A DNA stretch of 64,000 nucleotides from Scalesia atractyloides. Its lineage: Eukaryota; Streptophyta; Magnoliopsida; Asterales; Asteraceae. A program made the position numbers and the translations under genes. Shown here piece after piece: positions 34,277 through 46,871 of the stretch. The DNA lies in NCBI GenBank assembly GCA_947069175.1, contig CAMTDV010000017.1, forward strand, positions 54,383,137 to 54,447,136, written 5' to 3'. The notes under the pieces were generated by a model, which was given only the letters and a program-made list of their open reading frames with translations, was not told the DNA's origin and did no database searches. The first letter of the stretch is position 1, and each line of letters opens with the position of its first letter.

Positions 34277-36844
34277 CCCCTGAACCTGTTCACCGGTTAG
34301 TTCAAAAATAGAGTCCTTCATGTAAGCATCAACATATAAATTTTCATTATCAAATAAACTTTCTACATATTCAAACCCTTCCTTTTCTAACTCATCAAAC
34401 GTTCCGTCTACCAAATTATCAATTTCTTTCTTCACCTCCCTATCAGCATTCGCCTTTTCTTTTGTCATCGATTCTAGAACACCTTCCCCTTGTAGCACAA
34501 ATCCCATGCTAATATCAGCAGACGGATCATAGACTACTAAATCAGAAGATGCTGGCACGGATTCAGCTTCCGGCGCAGACTGTTCGATCAAAGGAGCTGA
34601 TGAAGTAGCAGCTATATCCACGGCTATATCATCAATCTTTTCTTTACCTCGGCCTTCAGCATCAGATAAATCTTTAGAAGCTCGTTCCCTTTCAGTAACT
34701 TTCTGTCTAGCTTCCTCTCTCTCAATCTTCTCAATCTCATCAGCGAGAGATATACCCAGAGTACGAACCAGAATCTTCTTCATAAGCTCCACCCGCCTAT
34801 TGTTCGACTCACGCTCAACCTCATACTCTTCCATTTTCTTTATGATCCTCTGATTCTCTGTCTCGTAACTGCTCAGAGTTGCCTTTAAAACCTCCCTTTC
34901 ATTCTCCAGAACTTTAATTTCTTCATAAACAGCAACTTTCTGGGAAGCCTGGAAGTATCTTTCACTATTATCAGACACCAATCTCAAAATCTCTCTGATG
35001 TTATCCCTATCAGACTCAAGGATCTTTATCTTCTCATCAGCAGACTTCAATTTTTCTTCCAACTCATTGAGCCTTCCAACATAAACGTCATCAGCTATGA
35101 GCCTATCTCCCCCGGAATACTACCCATATCAAAGAAATAGTCATCAAAAGCTGTGTTAACTGGAGGATCTTGTTGTGTAGGATGAGCAGATGATGTTGCT
35201 TGCGCTTGAGATACAACAGGAGGATATATAACTGGTGGAGTAGAAGAAATAGGAACCTCAGTAGAAGTGTGCTGTGGAGTAGGAGAAGTAACTGGAGGAT
35301 CAACAACCGGTGGAGGAGATGGAACACGAGTCTACGTAGCAATATGCTGAGGAGAAGGAGATGGAGGTAGTTCAGATGTTGTTTCTGCAATTGGGGCAAC
35401 TGGAGCCTTAGTAGGCTTTGGCTTTAGCTTGATACGAAGCTTTCTAGCAGTAGACTCAGGCTTTCTTGCTGTTGTATGTTTCAACCAGCTTTCTTCTTCG
35501 CAGGTTTGACGATAGAAATATCTTCTTCAGCCTCACACGGCTCATAAGTAGTGTCATCGTCACCTGTAGCCTTTCGCTTTTTATCCTCTACCAATTTTCT
35601 GTCCCTTTCTCTTTTCTCTAGTTCTTTTCTTTCTTTCTCTTTCCTCGCATCTTCTCTCCTATCCTCTGAATCTGTGCTTGATGATGGCGCTTCATTATCG
35701 CCACCACCTGCTTCGGTTACCATTCTCTCGATATCTGCAGTGGTTTGTTCCAAAGTTTCTTCAACTTGAACTGACTAAGTTGGTTGCACAGTCTCTTCAA
35801 CATTCACCTGTTCACTATCAGGCTCATCAATCAATCCTGTATTAACACCTGCTTGTTTCCTTTGATGTTTGGGCGCCCGAATAGGATGTTTCAGATGTTT
35901 TCTTTCTCTTTGTCGCCGTTGAAGAAGATCCTGCTTTCTTTCTCCCGTAATGACCCTTCTCATTTTCGCCCTTAACATACCAACTACTTCTTTTCTCAAC
36001 AAAATCTTTTAACTTTTCTAATTCATCAGTTTCATCAACGCTGTCTACATTCCTCCATTTCCCTTTAGGCGGAGCAACATAATCAGTCTTGACAAATGTA
36101 CCAAAGATAGGCTTGCAAGCTGGAGCCTTTCCTCCTTCGTGATAGTTGCTGATATTGTGGAGGTCGGATGTAGTCTTATGTTCTTGCTCCAAAATATCAT
36201 CTTTCTTCTTCTCGAGGTTAGGGTGAAGGTGATCAAGAATCATCTGAATGAATCGGGGGTACTGCAAAAATTGACCTTTCCCCAAGTTCATCACCATTTG
36301 GTCAAAAATAATCCTACTGAAGTTGTAGGGCTTGTTCAATACCACTGCTACCATCATACACATGTGATAGTCAACCAAATCATCCCAGCCCCCTTTTCAT
36401 ATGACTCAGGGAGCGTGTAATGCAGTGGGCAAGAAATCTGTATGGCAGACCCAGCTTGTAGATCTTGTACGGAGCAAAATTCACATATCCATTGTAGCCC
36501 ATTCAGAAAAAGCAGCCCTTGACAAACTTCTCAGTAAATCCTGTCGGAAAATCTTTCTCATCTCTAAAGTGCAGCACCGTGCGTATAAGATCTTTCGTGA
36601 TAGCAATCTCCACATCTTTATCCCCAATTTTGACTGCTGACATAATAGCCTTAGAATCAGCTGATAACTCCGCTGTAGCCCAAAGTCTATCGACGTGAGA
36701 AGCATAAACGTCGTGATGCTGTGTAAGAGCATAATAAACCGGCAGCCTTTCTAGAAAGTCTATGTATTGCGAGAACGGAGCAAATTCTGGTACGTCCTTG
36801 TCGATCAATCAGCATGAGTTGTGCATTGGATGGAACTCATACAT
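34277..36844 (-). pseudogene. N-terminal and middle part of the extra (env-like) ORF of D
   Basis: Minus-strand coding lies 3' of pol, probably starting at the ATG at 36844 (MYEFHPMHNSC), with a stop at codon 12. The next frame (36503-36808) has PFSQYIDFLERLPVYYALTQ and later VKIGDKDVEIAITKDLIRTVL. The following frame (35842-36378) holds VDYHMCMMVAVVLNKPYNF and LQYPRFIQMILDHL, then basic Lys-rich linkers. A Pro/Thr/Ser/Leu-rich stretch (35103-35760) follows, then a long coiled coil (34600-35062). The Tyr-Pro-Arg-Phe motif and layout recall the env-like ORF of SIRE elements, from memory. No clear signal peptide or transmembrane helix is seen. Element C splits the ORF at 34272. Confidence 0.65.
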
Positions 36845-38872
36845 GGTTTTCTGTGAGATAGAGAGATGTGAAAAAGTTAGAAATATTTTCACAAACTTAA
36901 ATTTCTCCAGATTTTCGTACGAAAATTTGTATAATACAGCTTCCTTAAATTTTCGTGTGAAAATAATCAAACCAAAACATAACACTTTTTGTTATGAATT
37001 TTCTTGCAGATATGCAATATTTCCGTGCGAAAATCTTCATCTTCCTCAACAGTTTATCACATTTTCAACCGACTTAAACACTTGCAATTTTTTACTTTTT
37101 CAAGAAATTGAAATGGTAAACCTTAGTTAAACTTGCCGATTTTAACATTGGAGGGTTCAATTTTAACTTTTACCGGCTAGTTTATCCTAGATCTACGTTT
37201 TGGTCCGTTTAAGGTCCGACGAGTCCAATTTTAACAGTTCAATCTCGGTGAATACCTTCGCCATTAAAAGAGGTGTGCAAATCAACCTCCCTAATGTGTC
37301 AAAAACGTTGAGAAGTGAGTGAAATGAGAAAAAGTGCACAAATAGCTTCAGAGAATCCGCACCAATATCCTTAACAGTTTTCGTGCGGAAGGATCTGAGC
37401 CTCTCTTATATATAGGCCAGCCGATTTTCGTACAAAAATTTGGTTGGTGAACTTTAACCAAATTTTCGTGCGGAAATTGCATTTTCATGCGAAAAATCTA
37501 GGTCCTTTTGAAATTTTCTCAACTTTCCAACTCTTCTGTTTGTTTTCAGTTTTAATTATCCACACAGTTGTCCAAGTCCAAGTTAATGACCTTGTTTAAC
37601 TGTTTTGGCTACGAAGTCCAAGTTAATGACCTTGGTTGACCACCTTTTGACCGAAACTGATATTGTTCTTAGATTTTAAGTTTCAAATTAATGAACTTTT
37701 CAACGTTTCAAACCAGACTTAGTTTCCAGATTAGCTCCCAGCCCATCGATCAAATGATTTTCCTCTGCATTCTGTTGCTTTAGACTTTGAAGATCTGTTC
37801 TCAATCACTGGTAGTAAGAAACTAATGTAGAAACAGAAAATCCTTTTGAATTTTAATACTTCTATCTTAGAAACACTTGAAGCAATATGTACAAACATAT
37901 TTACAGACATATTTTTGCGAGTTTATGTTAGAGGATCATATTAGTTTATTGAGACACATTACCAGTACCATTGCTCTATATGAAACTTTAAGTTCTTAAA
38001 CAAATTTTCTTCAGATTGTCGGTATACTGATCCACTTAAACCTCTACACATTTCTCAACTGCTTTTAGATATGTTACGTAAATTTTAGCAACATGGCCTA
38101 ATCTGTGTTTCCCACCTCAGAATATACTCCCGCATCAAGATTCCCTAGATTTCATCTCACAGGTGAATATATCTAATTGATATTTGTATAGGGGGTGAAT
38201 TACGAGACCTTGAGAGCTCAGGTTAGTACTTCCGTACAGAGAAAGAGAGGAAGGCTCGACTTTCGTGGTGTTCCTCTTGGGAATCTTTCGATTTTTGTAC
38301 TGCAGCATGTCGTATCTTTTTATGACATTTTTCTTCATTTTTTATGCAGCTTTGAGGGTGAATAATGCGAAAGTATTATACAAGTTCTAGGCCATTGCTG
38401 ACGCAAAATAAGAAGAATCGTATAATACCCCAGATATCAACTAAATATAAAGACCTAGTATCTCAGAATCTGGCATTCTCTCAAACGAAATTTCGGGGTA
38501 CCAATCCCATATATCCGAGAGATGTTAAGCCACAGATTTACCAGTTTATCTTTTTAGGTTTATATCCTGAAAGCAGTTTACTGAACGTGCGAAGCCTACC
38601 GACATATACTTAGAAAGACCTGTTTAGATGCTTTTAAACACTACATTTCTTTAGCGTACTGTAATGGTCCACTAATGTACTATCATCTCCTCTTATACAC
38701 AAAACTCTTTTTGTATATTTTTCATTTTTTTGTATTTTTCATGATTTTTTTCAATGTTTTTGTATTTTTCACAACTTTTTCTCCCCCTAAAAATCAAAAA
38801 CATATTTTTGGATTTTTTTTTTAAGAAAGCATGTAAGCTATTTACAGAAAAACATTTTGACTAACCAGTGAG
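36845..38872 (-). other. Spacer of D between pol and the extra ORF
   Basis: There is no coding sequence with family support here. On the minus strand it contains a second polypurine tract (38781-38793) just after pol. The last ~650 bases before the extra ORF hold at least six copies of a TTTTCGTRCGAAAA-like dyad (36911-36926, 36949-36964, 37019-37034, and more weakly near 37370, 37422 and 37460-37500). The 36845-37100 part resembles the leader before gag (45915-46200), including the shared phrase with 'cttcctc' followed by 'ttcacatttt'-like sequence. It may serve as a leader for a subgenomic RNA. Confidence 0.55.
38781..38793 (-). other. Internal polypurine tract of D
   Basis: ctccccctaaaaa reads TTTTTAGGGGGAG on the minus strand, very like the terminal tract at 21311. 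It sits ~80 bases after the end of RNase H, where a copia element without an extra ORF would have its 3' LTR. Confidence 0.6.
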
Positions 38873-41800
38873 GATTACGTCCCAACATCGTCATCCTCAA
38901 ATTCAACCTCATAAATATCCCCTGACGACAGATTCTTTAAACCATTTAATTTTGAAAGATTTCGAAATCTTGCTCTGTCAAAAGCTTTGGTGTAAAAATC
39001 TTCTTTTTGGTCATTAGTGTAGTTTTTTTCAATTCGTATCAACTTTTTCTCGTGACAGTCATGGATAAAGTGATATCGAATCTCGATATGTTTAGTGCGT
39101 GAGTGTTGACAAGGATTGACCATGATATCAATAGCGCCTTGTTATCTACGAATATGGGCGTATCAAGAAATTGGAGACCGTAGTCTCTCAACATTTATTG
39201 TATCCGTAGTATCTGGGAACAACAACTGGATGCTGAAACGTATTCAGCTTCACAAGTAGAGAGAGCGACCGTGGTCTGTTTCTTGCATTGACATGTTACC
39301 AAACGTGTTCCAAAGAACTGGCAGCCGGCAGTTGTAGATTTCGCGTTCTGCTTGCAATAACCAAAATCAGAGTTAGAGTAGCCTGCAAGGTTGAAATCAT
39401 CGTGGCATGGATACCATAAGCCCGTGCTTGGGCATCCTTTCAAATAGCGCATGATCCTTTTGACGATCAATAGATGTGATTCCTTCGGACTTGACTGATA
39501 TCTGGCGCACAGGCATGTGGGGTACATGATATCAGGTCTTGAAGCTGTCAGAAACATCAAGGATCCGATCATGTTGCGATACAATGTTTCATCAACTTTT
39601 TCTCCATAGTCGTCTGGACAAATGCCGTGGTTTGTGGCTAAAGGGGTAGATGCGGGTTTAGTTCCTGTCATGTCGAATTTCTCCAACACGTCATGAATAT
39701 ACTTCGTCTGGTGAATGAAAATACCATCTGGCAGTTGTTCAACCTGAAGGCCCAGAAAGAATTTCATCTCTCCCATTGCGCTCATTTCGAATATTTATTT
39801 CATGACTTTCTCGAAGTCCTTGCACAGCTGTTCATTTGTCGACCTAAAGATGATATCATCCACATAGATTTGCACAATAATCAGATGTCCATCTACTTCC
39901 TTTGTAAAGAGGGTGCTGTCTACTGTTCCTCTAGTGAATTAATTAGCCAGTAGGTGCTTGGAAAGCGTCTTGTACTAGGCTCTCGGGGCCTGGTGTAAAC
40001 CGTAAAGAGCTTTGTTCAGCAAGTAGACCTTGTCTTTGTGAATCGGATCGACAAACCCTGGTGGTTGGCCGACATATACCTCCTCTTTTACCTTAGCGTA
40101 AATGAAAGCAGATTTCACATCCAATTGGTACACTTTGAAACCTTTCCATGAGGCGAATGCCAGGAAAATGCGGATAGCTTCTAGATGTGCGACTGGGGAG
40201 TACACCTCGTTGTAGTCTATCCCTTCTTGCTAACGAAAACCTTGAACTACAAGCCGAGCTTTGTTTCGAACAACTACTCCTCTGTCATCTCTTTTGCACT
40301 TGTAAACCCAACGAGTGCTTATCTTTTTCTGCTTTGGTGGTAGATCAACAAGTTCCTAAACTCCAAGTTTCTGGAATTGCAATAATTCTTCTTGCATTGC
40401 TTCCACCCAAATGTCATCTTTAATAACATCTCTGATGTTTCCTGGTTCGACCTGAGAAACAAAACAACTATGAGAAAATTTATTTTGGAGTGGAGCAACT
40501 TTGGAATAAAAACAACTTAGATCCTTATTGATCTGATTTCGCGTTTTCACGCCCGTTTGCAGTTCTCCAATGATGTTATCTGTTGGATGGTAGGAGACTG
40601 ATCTCGGTATTACTTCACCTGGAACATTCACTGAGCTTTTTAAATTTGTGATATTCTGATCAGCATCTTGTTCTGAGGAAGTGGCTTCATTTCTCGCACT
40701 AGTTTCGGCAGCTTGATTGTTGAGATAACTTGTAATCTCTTCTGATCCTTTATCTGAACTGGAATCCCCATTATCAAAGGTAGGATCTTGTTCTGGTTCT
40801 GTGTTTGCTGGCGGCGGGGAAGATGGTTCTGCAGCTGGTGTAACAACTGGTTCTGTCTGAGTGTTGCTTGGACCTGCTTCTGAGGAAGGAGTTGTTGTTG
40901 GAGAGATTTCCAACGGCCCTATTACTTGCTCTTGATTCGATATCTGATGTTGTTGAAATAGCAAGATAAGTTCTTCCTCAAACCGTTCTTCAGGCAGATC
41001 AAATGAATTCTACAACCCGTCGTAATTGAACAGCCATGGATCTCCGATTTTTGTATGGGCGTTGTATATCTCTGGCAATCAACGTGTTGAGCAACAATAC
41101 CCTGATTCAAGCTTGGGAGAAAGACTCGCTTTTGCAGACTTGCATATCCTATGAAAAATCCTTCCAAAGATCTGGCTCCAAATTTTCCTTCCGGGTCCAA
41201 AACAGTACACGATGATCCAAAGGGTTCCAAAAACTCTAGATTAGGTTTTCGCTGGTTAAGAAGCTCGAAGCATGTATTTTTGTGCTTCTACACCGTCATT
41301 ACGTGGTTGAGGGTGTTACATGCAGATGCAACAGCTTTGTTCCAAAAACTGATAGGTAACTTTGAATTAGCAAGCATCGTGCATGCAGTCTCAATAAGCG
41401 TTCTGTTCTTTCGTTCAGCTACTCCATTTTGTTGAGGAGTATAGGGGGCACTGAACTCATGATGAATACCCTAAGCATTGCAGAATTCGAGCATCTTGTT
41501 GTTTTTAAACTCAGTACCGTTGTCACTTCTGATTTTCTTGATAGGCAAATGGTAAATGTTTTCAATCTTTCGAAACAATATCATCAAATTGTCGAATGTT
41601 TCATTCTTGCTTTCTTGAAAGAAAATCCATGAGAATCTTGAGAAGTCATCGGTTACGACCAGACAGTATAGAACTTCTGTAATGCTTTTCACATTAATAG
41701 GCCCGAAGAGATCCATGTGTAACCTTTCTAGTGGAAGTTTGGTTGAGTTGAGAAGCTTTCTCGGGTGTGATTTCTTATGCTGCTTCCCCTTTTTGTAGCT

Positions 41801-42371
41801 GATACAGTCGTCTGATAAATGAAAATTTTTTAGATTCACCCTTTCCACTAGATTGTTGTACACCATAAAATTCATCTTCCTTAAGTGTATGTGACCCATC
41901 TTCCTATGCCATAGGATTGATTTTTTCTCAGTAGCCTTTGATACAAAACATTGTCCTTCTTTTGAAGTAGTGGATGCAACGCTCATGTCTAAGACACAAA
42001 AATCGTTTTCTCGCGGAGCGCGCTTTAGGATCCACTCCTCAGGAATAATGAAACCAGGTTTGAGAATTACACATTCTTTGTTGTTGAAGTGACTTGTAAA
42101 CTTCTTATCACAGATCTGCGAGATGCTCAAAAGATTGTTCTCAAGCCAGCGATGTAGTTCACTTTGTCAAAAGACACGACTCCGTTTGTCAGAATTCCTT
42201 CTCCCATGATCCTGCCGCCCTGCGTTCCGGCAAACCCAACATATCCTCCCCTGATGGCTTTAACATTGTACAACAACGCCAACATCCCTGTCATGTGCCT
42301 AGAAGCTCCACTGTCCCTGATCCACTTTAACATAATTGACCTTGGAAGCCCCTGCACTTATGAAAAGCATA
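38873..42371 (-). pseudogene. Pol of D: protease, integrase, RT, RNase H (copia order); broken
   Basis: Reading from the right, the protease has DSGASRHMTG (about 42300-42330). The integrase N-terminus (LWHRKMGHIHLRKM) has its last zinc Cys changed to Tyr (CISY). The DDE core shows HMDLFGP, VTDDFSRFSW and SDNGTEF, then after a stop QQNGVAERKNRT (41400-41470). The integrase C-terminus lies at 40922-41230. RT shows KVYQLDVKSAF (40090-40150) and an intact YVDD at 39855-39866. RNase H covers 39195-39500 (STCEAEYVS) and its end 38875-39123 (HSRTKHIEIRYHF). Stops and frameshifts separate these pieces. The INT-before-RT order places D in Ty1/copia. Confidence 0.88.
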
Positions 42372-45300
42372 TTACTTAAACAGAGAGACCCAAGCCCTTT
42401 CGGTCTTAGGTGGGATCACAATGTCGACTTTTGGAACTTTGGCAACTTTGTCATTTTTCTTAACCTCAACCCACTGTCCAGTCTTGAATTCAGTCTTATC
42501 TTTTGATTTGACTGGAACATTGGTTGATTTTGGAGTCACAGGAGATGTTTTTGCTTCGGCTACCCAGGTTTGTGACTTAGAAAATGCCTTTTTGATGCAG
42601 AGATTAGATTCCTTTCTTTCATTTTTCTTTGAAGTTTCTCCAACTTCAAATTTTGAAATGATCACAGTTGGCGATTCCTTAATAGAATTGGCATTGTCAT
42701 TTCTCTTAAAAAATTTTGTTGGCACAACTGGACCCTTTTTCTTTTCATCTACTATAAACCTCTGTTGTTCATGAACATGTTTTGGACGATTTAGAGAACA
42801 TTGTCATGCAATATGCCCAACTTTGTTACACCTGTAACAGGTTCTACTATCATTTCCAACAGTATGTTCCAAAGCCTGTTCACGAAGGTCCTTTTCTTTC
42901 TTAAACTCTTCGTTGGTTTGTTTGTTAGTGACCTCTTTTTCCTCAACAGTGTTAGTTCCAAAAACAAATTCAACTTTCTTTGTAAAATCTTGTTTTCGTG
43001 ATTTGTTGTTTTGTTTCTTCTCAAATCCCAACCCATCCCTTTTGTTTTCAGGATAACCTCTACCTCTGGGATGAATGTTTTTGTGAGTTTTCTTTGGTTT
43101 TGAGTAGAAACTAGCAACATTCTTCTCAATTTCAGATGTTTCAACTTCAATGAGTTTAAAGAATTTATCGACACGGTCAAAGTTAACATTCTGTGCTGGG
43201 AATTTTTCATTAGTGTATAGTTTATCTGATCCTTTCAGTTTGTAGATAGTTAGGATCATTATCCTAAACCATTTTTTGATGTTGTGATAAAATTTTCATG
43301 AAAACTTTTCGCACTTCCAGAATGTGAACTTGACTCTGATTTCTCATTGTTTGACTCAGCACTTTCATAAACTGTGCTGTCAGACTCATTTTCAAACACA
43401 TTTTCAAATATATTTTCAAACACTTTGGTTACTACCTCGGATTCACATTCTTTTTCTGTTTTTGAATATGTTACATCAAGATTTTCAGGCAGCTCGTTAT
43501 TCTATTCTGTGAGAAGATTTAAATTCAGCGCCTTATCCACTCCGTCAGGATATTTCTTAGCATAGCTATTCCACATAGGAGGTGGAACATGATCGTAACA
43601 TTTTCCAAGATTTTTCTCACTTTTCTTACCATCTTTGCTGCTTTCTGGTTTTGGCAGAATATGATCAAGGACATACATGCTGGTAGAGTAACTGATTAAC
43701 AATTTGTTAACCCTTTCTGTTTCAATTTTAGTTTTCTCCAGCTCACTTTTTAGCTCAACAATTGTGTTAATATGAAGATTGATGGCCATTTGTTTGTCCA
43801 TCACAGTCGCTTTGAGCATTGAAATTGTTTTGTCATCTTCTTTGACAGTTTTCTCATACAGTCGAATGGTCCTGTTGAGCTTATCATATGATTCTTTTAC
43901 GGTGTTGTAATTGTATGACAGCTTATCATTGTATGTTTTAAGTTCTTTAAAAGCTTTTTCTTTCTCAGCACATTGCTCAAATGCTTCTGCACATTTTAAG
44001 CATGAGCTGACCAATTCGTCAGCTTGAGCTTTAATTGTTTCTTTAGCTGTTTCAACCTTTTCTACCTGTTCTTTCACACTAACTACCTCGTTTGTATTGG
44101 CCATGAGTGCTTTGTTGGCAATATCGGTTAAGCTCTCCAGTGTCACAAGTTTGGTTACATCTATCACCTCCACACATTTTGTCTTTGTCTCTTCAGAACT
44201 TTCTTCTGTATGTCCAGTTTCAAAGCTTCCTGCAAAAGTTTTCAGAATTGTGTCAATTAAACAGGATTTAGGAGTACATGCCAGGTGTTTCTCTTCTTCT
44301 GCTGAAGTTCTGAAGTAATCTACCAATACTTCTTCCATCTCTTCTTCTGAAACTTCTTCAGATGCTTCTGGTTCTTCCATGATTTCAGCAATGAGTGCAA
44401 GACTTTCCTTTTTGGAAATGAAATTGTTCCAACTGAATCCTTCATCTTCCTGTGTTACCACCAGAGCTTTATCTTTGGAGTTTGAACCTCCATCTTCAAT
44501 CTGTACCAATCTCTTCTCTAGTTGTGGTCGATGATAGATTGCCTTTTTGTAATGGTCATCCCCAAACGGATTATGATTGCCTTTTACTTCTCGGTTTGGG
44601 CATTCGCTCTTGAAGTGCCCTTTCTCCCTGCACTTGAAACATGTAACTTTGGACTTATCAAAGCCTAATTTACCGTCAAGGCCCCTTAAATCATCTCTTC
44701 CAGTAATTTCCATAAAACGCTAAGCTCTTCGAACCACAGATGCCATGCACCACATAATTAATTCCATCTCCTTTGGATCAATTTGGTAGTAGTCTTCTTT
44801 GGTCATTCCTGGATTTCCGATTCGACGGGCTACAAGACTTTCATAGGATTCCAGAACAGCTGCAAGGAGTACCATGTGTTGCTTAGCTGTCTGTTCATTA
44901 AAATCTTGAGCATTCTGGAGATTCACTGCGATGTTGCATTGCAAGATTCTTGGTTAGAATTCGATTGACTTTGCTGATTGATCTGTGGTTGATTTGAGCT
45001 CTGAGACGATTGTTATCCTTGGTGATTGTTTGGATTGAAGGAAGCAAACGTTTGAAATCCACTAGATTTGTAGGAGGCTGGACTAGCATTTGTATTGGCA
45101 TTGAAGGCTGTTTGGATCTTTGGACTTTGAACAGGAGTGCTTGGATTTCCTTTGTAGTATAGGTTGACGTCCTGTTGCGAGTTTGATTTCTTGCCTTTTG
45201 CCATTTTTTGCATTTCTAGCTCGTACCCTTCCAATTTTTCTATGAATCTCGGCAAACTGAGATTGTCATACTCAGCTCCATTCTTCATAATTGTTAGATA

Positions 45301-45914
45301 TGTTGCCCAATCTCCTTCCGGCAAAGAATCTGCTAGTTTGTCGACTAGCTCTTCATTGGTCTTGACAATTCCCATGTGTTTCATATGTACTACCAGGTGG
45401 CAATACCTTTCGATGAGTTGCTTCATGTTTTCGCCTGGAAGAATATTGAACACTTCAAATTCTTTGTTCAGTAACGCCTTCTTTCCTTTCCTGACATTAG
45501 TGCTCCCTTGTGCCCTTAATGTAAGGCGAGCCATAATGAATGAGCGTCGTCATCATGTTGTAGGAGAACTAAGATTTCTTCTTTAATGGCCTGCTGCAGG
45601 AGATTCATCATCTTCTTCTCAATGATGTATTTTTTTCGTTCGTCATCGGACAGACGAGCTACTATTTTCTCAATACCGAGTTCATTAAGTGGTGGTTGAT
45701 ACTTGTTCTCGAGTGCAAACCAAACTACCAAATTCGTTGCTTGAACCCAGTTCTTGAATCGTTCACTCCAACTTTCATAGTCTTTGATGTTCATGAGCTT
45801 TGTAGGCGTCGTAGTGGTTCCCATTTCATTTTCCAGATTCATGTTCTGGGCTGCTACGGAGGCTGTGACGGCTTGTGTAGCGAACGCGTTATGGAATTTT
45901 TCTTCTCCTGACAT
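42372..45914 (-). pseudogene. Long Gag of D with coiled coil and two zinc knuckles; broken
   Basis: The start is the ATG at 45914 (MSGEEKFHNAFATQ). The capsid region (45013-45914) contains KDYESWSERFKNWVQ and, in a second frame, FNILPGENMKQLIERY and YELEMQKMAK. The first knuckle CFKCREKGHFKSEC lies at about 44600-44641. A 250-residue acidic, coiled-coil-rich extension follows (43600-44400). The second knuckle (42800-42840) is interrupted by a TGA at 42804-42806, where CGA is likely. A basic linker (42372-42725) leads to the protease. The length, well above that of ordinary copia Gags, fits SIRE-type elements. Several frameshifts make it non-functional. Confidence 0.82.
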
Positions 45915-46425
45915 CTTGTCAAAAACTTAAAACAGAAAATAGATTAAAACTAGTTAACTTTAAGTTGACTAAAAATTGGGTTGAGACACAAAATTTTTGT
46001 ACGAAATGAATCCTTGATTTTCGTGCGAAAATCAAGTTTTCGTGCCAAAAGTCAAATTTTGATGCAAAATTCTTGTTGTTTTGTTAGATCAGACTTATCA
46101 GGTTTTAGACCCCTGATTTTCGTACGAAACATAGTATTTCGTGCGAAAATACTTATCTTCCTCGAACACTTGTTCACAATTTCACATTTTTGGCAGTTTC
46201 AAGCATGATTTTGATGGATTTTAGGTTCATTTGTTTCAATCAGCTGTTTAGAGTTGATTTTAACACGTTGTACTAATAACCTAGTCCAAATTGTCCATGA
46301 AATCCTTTAGATCTAGAATAAGTTCCAAGAAAGAGTAGAAGAAGAGTGTCCAATGGATGAATCTTGAACTTTGAAGGTTGAATCCAGCTGAAGTTTGGTT
46401 CTTTGTTCACAAATCAGACCTTAAG
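45915..46425 (-). other. Untranslated leader of D
   Basis: About 510 bases lie between the PBS and gag. It is rich in the TTTTCGTRCGAAAA-like dyad: near 45990, 46016-46033 (GATTTTCGTGCGAAAATC, perfect), 46115 and 46134-46152. The same motif recurs in D's LTR and in the spacer before the extra ORF, and is not seen in its coding parts. Confidence 0.65.
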
Positions 46426-46437
46426 GCTCTGATACCA
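46426..46437 (-). other. Primer-binding site of D (tRNA-iMet)
   Basis: gctctgatacca, the reverse of TGGTATCAGAGC, two bases from the LTR at 46440. Confidence 0.92.
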
Positions 46438-46439
46438 CT

Positions 46440-46866
46440 TGTGAATGCTTATGATCGGACCCAACTTAGTGAGCTTCGGTCAGACTTGCTCAGCTAACAG
46501 AGGCGGAATTCATTGTTAGCTGATTGAACAAACAAAGAACAAGCGATGATTACTGTTTAACCGTCTTTTGTATTGATAAACGTTGAAACGATTACAGACT
46601 CGAGCAGGGCTTCGCCACTAATCACCAAAAACAGCATACTAGACAAACATCCTAAGTCTCCTATTTATAGGCAAGACTTGACAGCAACTAGGGACTAGGA
46701 TGCTGGATTTTCGCACGAAATTTTTGTGCGAAAATCCTTACAGATTTTCCTACGAAAATATTAATAATCATACAAAAACTTCAAAACTAAACTTCTGACG
46801 CTACGAAACCCTATATGTACAATAGACTTGTCCTAGACGTAGGCAATAGACATATGTGCACCAACA
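46440..46866 (-). repeat. 5' LTR of copia D
   Basis: The LTR is 427 bp. The TATA box on the minus strand is tatttata at 46662-46669. The inverted repeat with 12-bp arms is at 46705-46737. It is followed by the TSD aatgt (46867-46871). Confidence 0.92.
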
Positions 46867-46871
46867 AATGT

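Larger units (their letters stand above)
20883..46866 (-). mobile_element. Copia element D (SIRE/Maximus-like), ~14.5 kb without its guest
   Basis: The 428/427-bp LTRs (20883-21310 and 46440-46866) have tgtgag/tgtgaa...ccaaca ends and are flanked by the perfect TSD aatgt (20878-20882 and 46867-46871). Minus-strand order is LTR, PBS, leader, long Gag, PR, INT, RT, RNase H, ~2-kb spacer, long extra ORF, PPT, LTR. INT before RT defines copia. The extra ORF after pol and the very long Gag point to the SIRE lineage. Element C is inserted in the extra ORF. All coding parts are broken. Confidence 0.9.

Noticed and set aside
38300..38640. ORF 38365-38613 on the plus strand as a possible host gene fragment
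   Set aside because: It lies in D's AT-rich spacer, opposite to D's coding strand, has no domain and no promoter or codon bias that I can see.
21311..46425. Possible CRISPR-like or phage system suggested by dispersed short palindromes
   Set aside because: The palindromes are spaced irregularly with no unique spacers, and the context is clearly a plant copia element.
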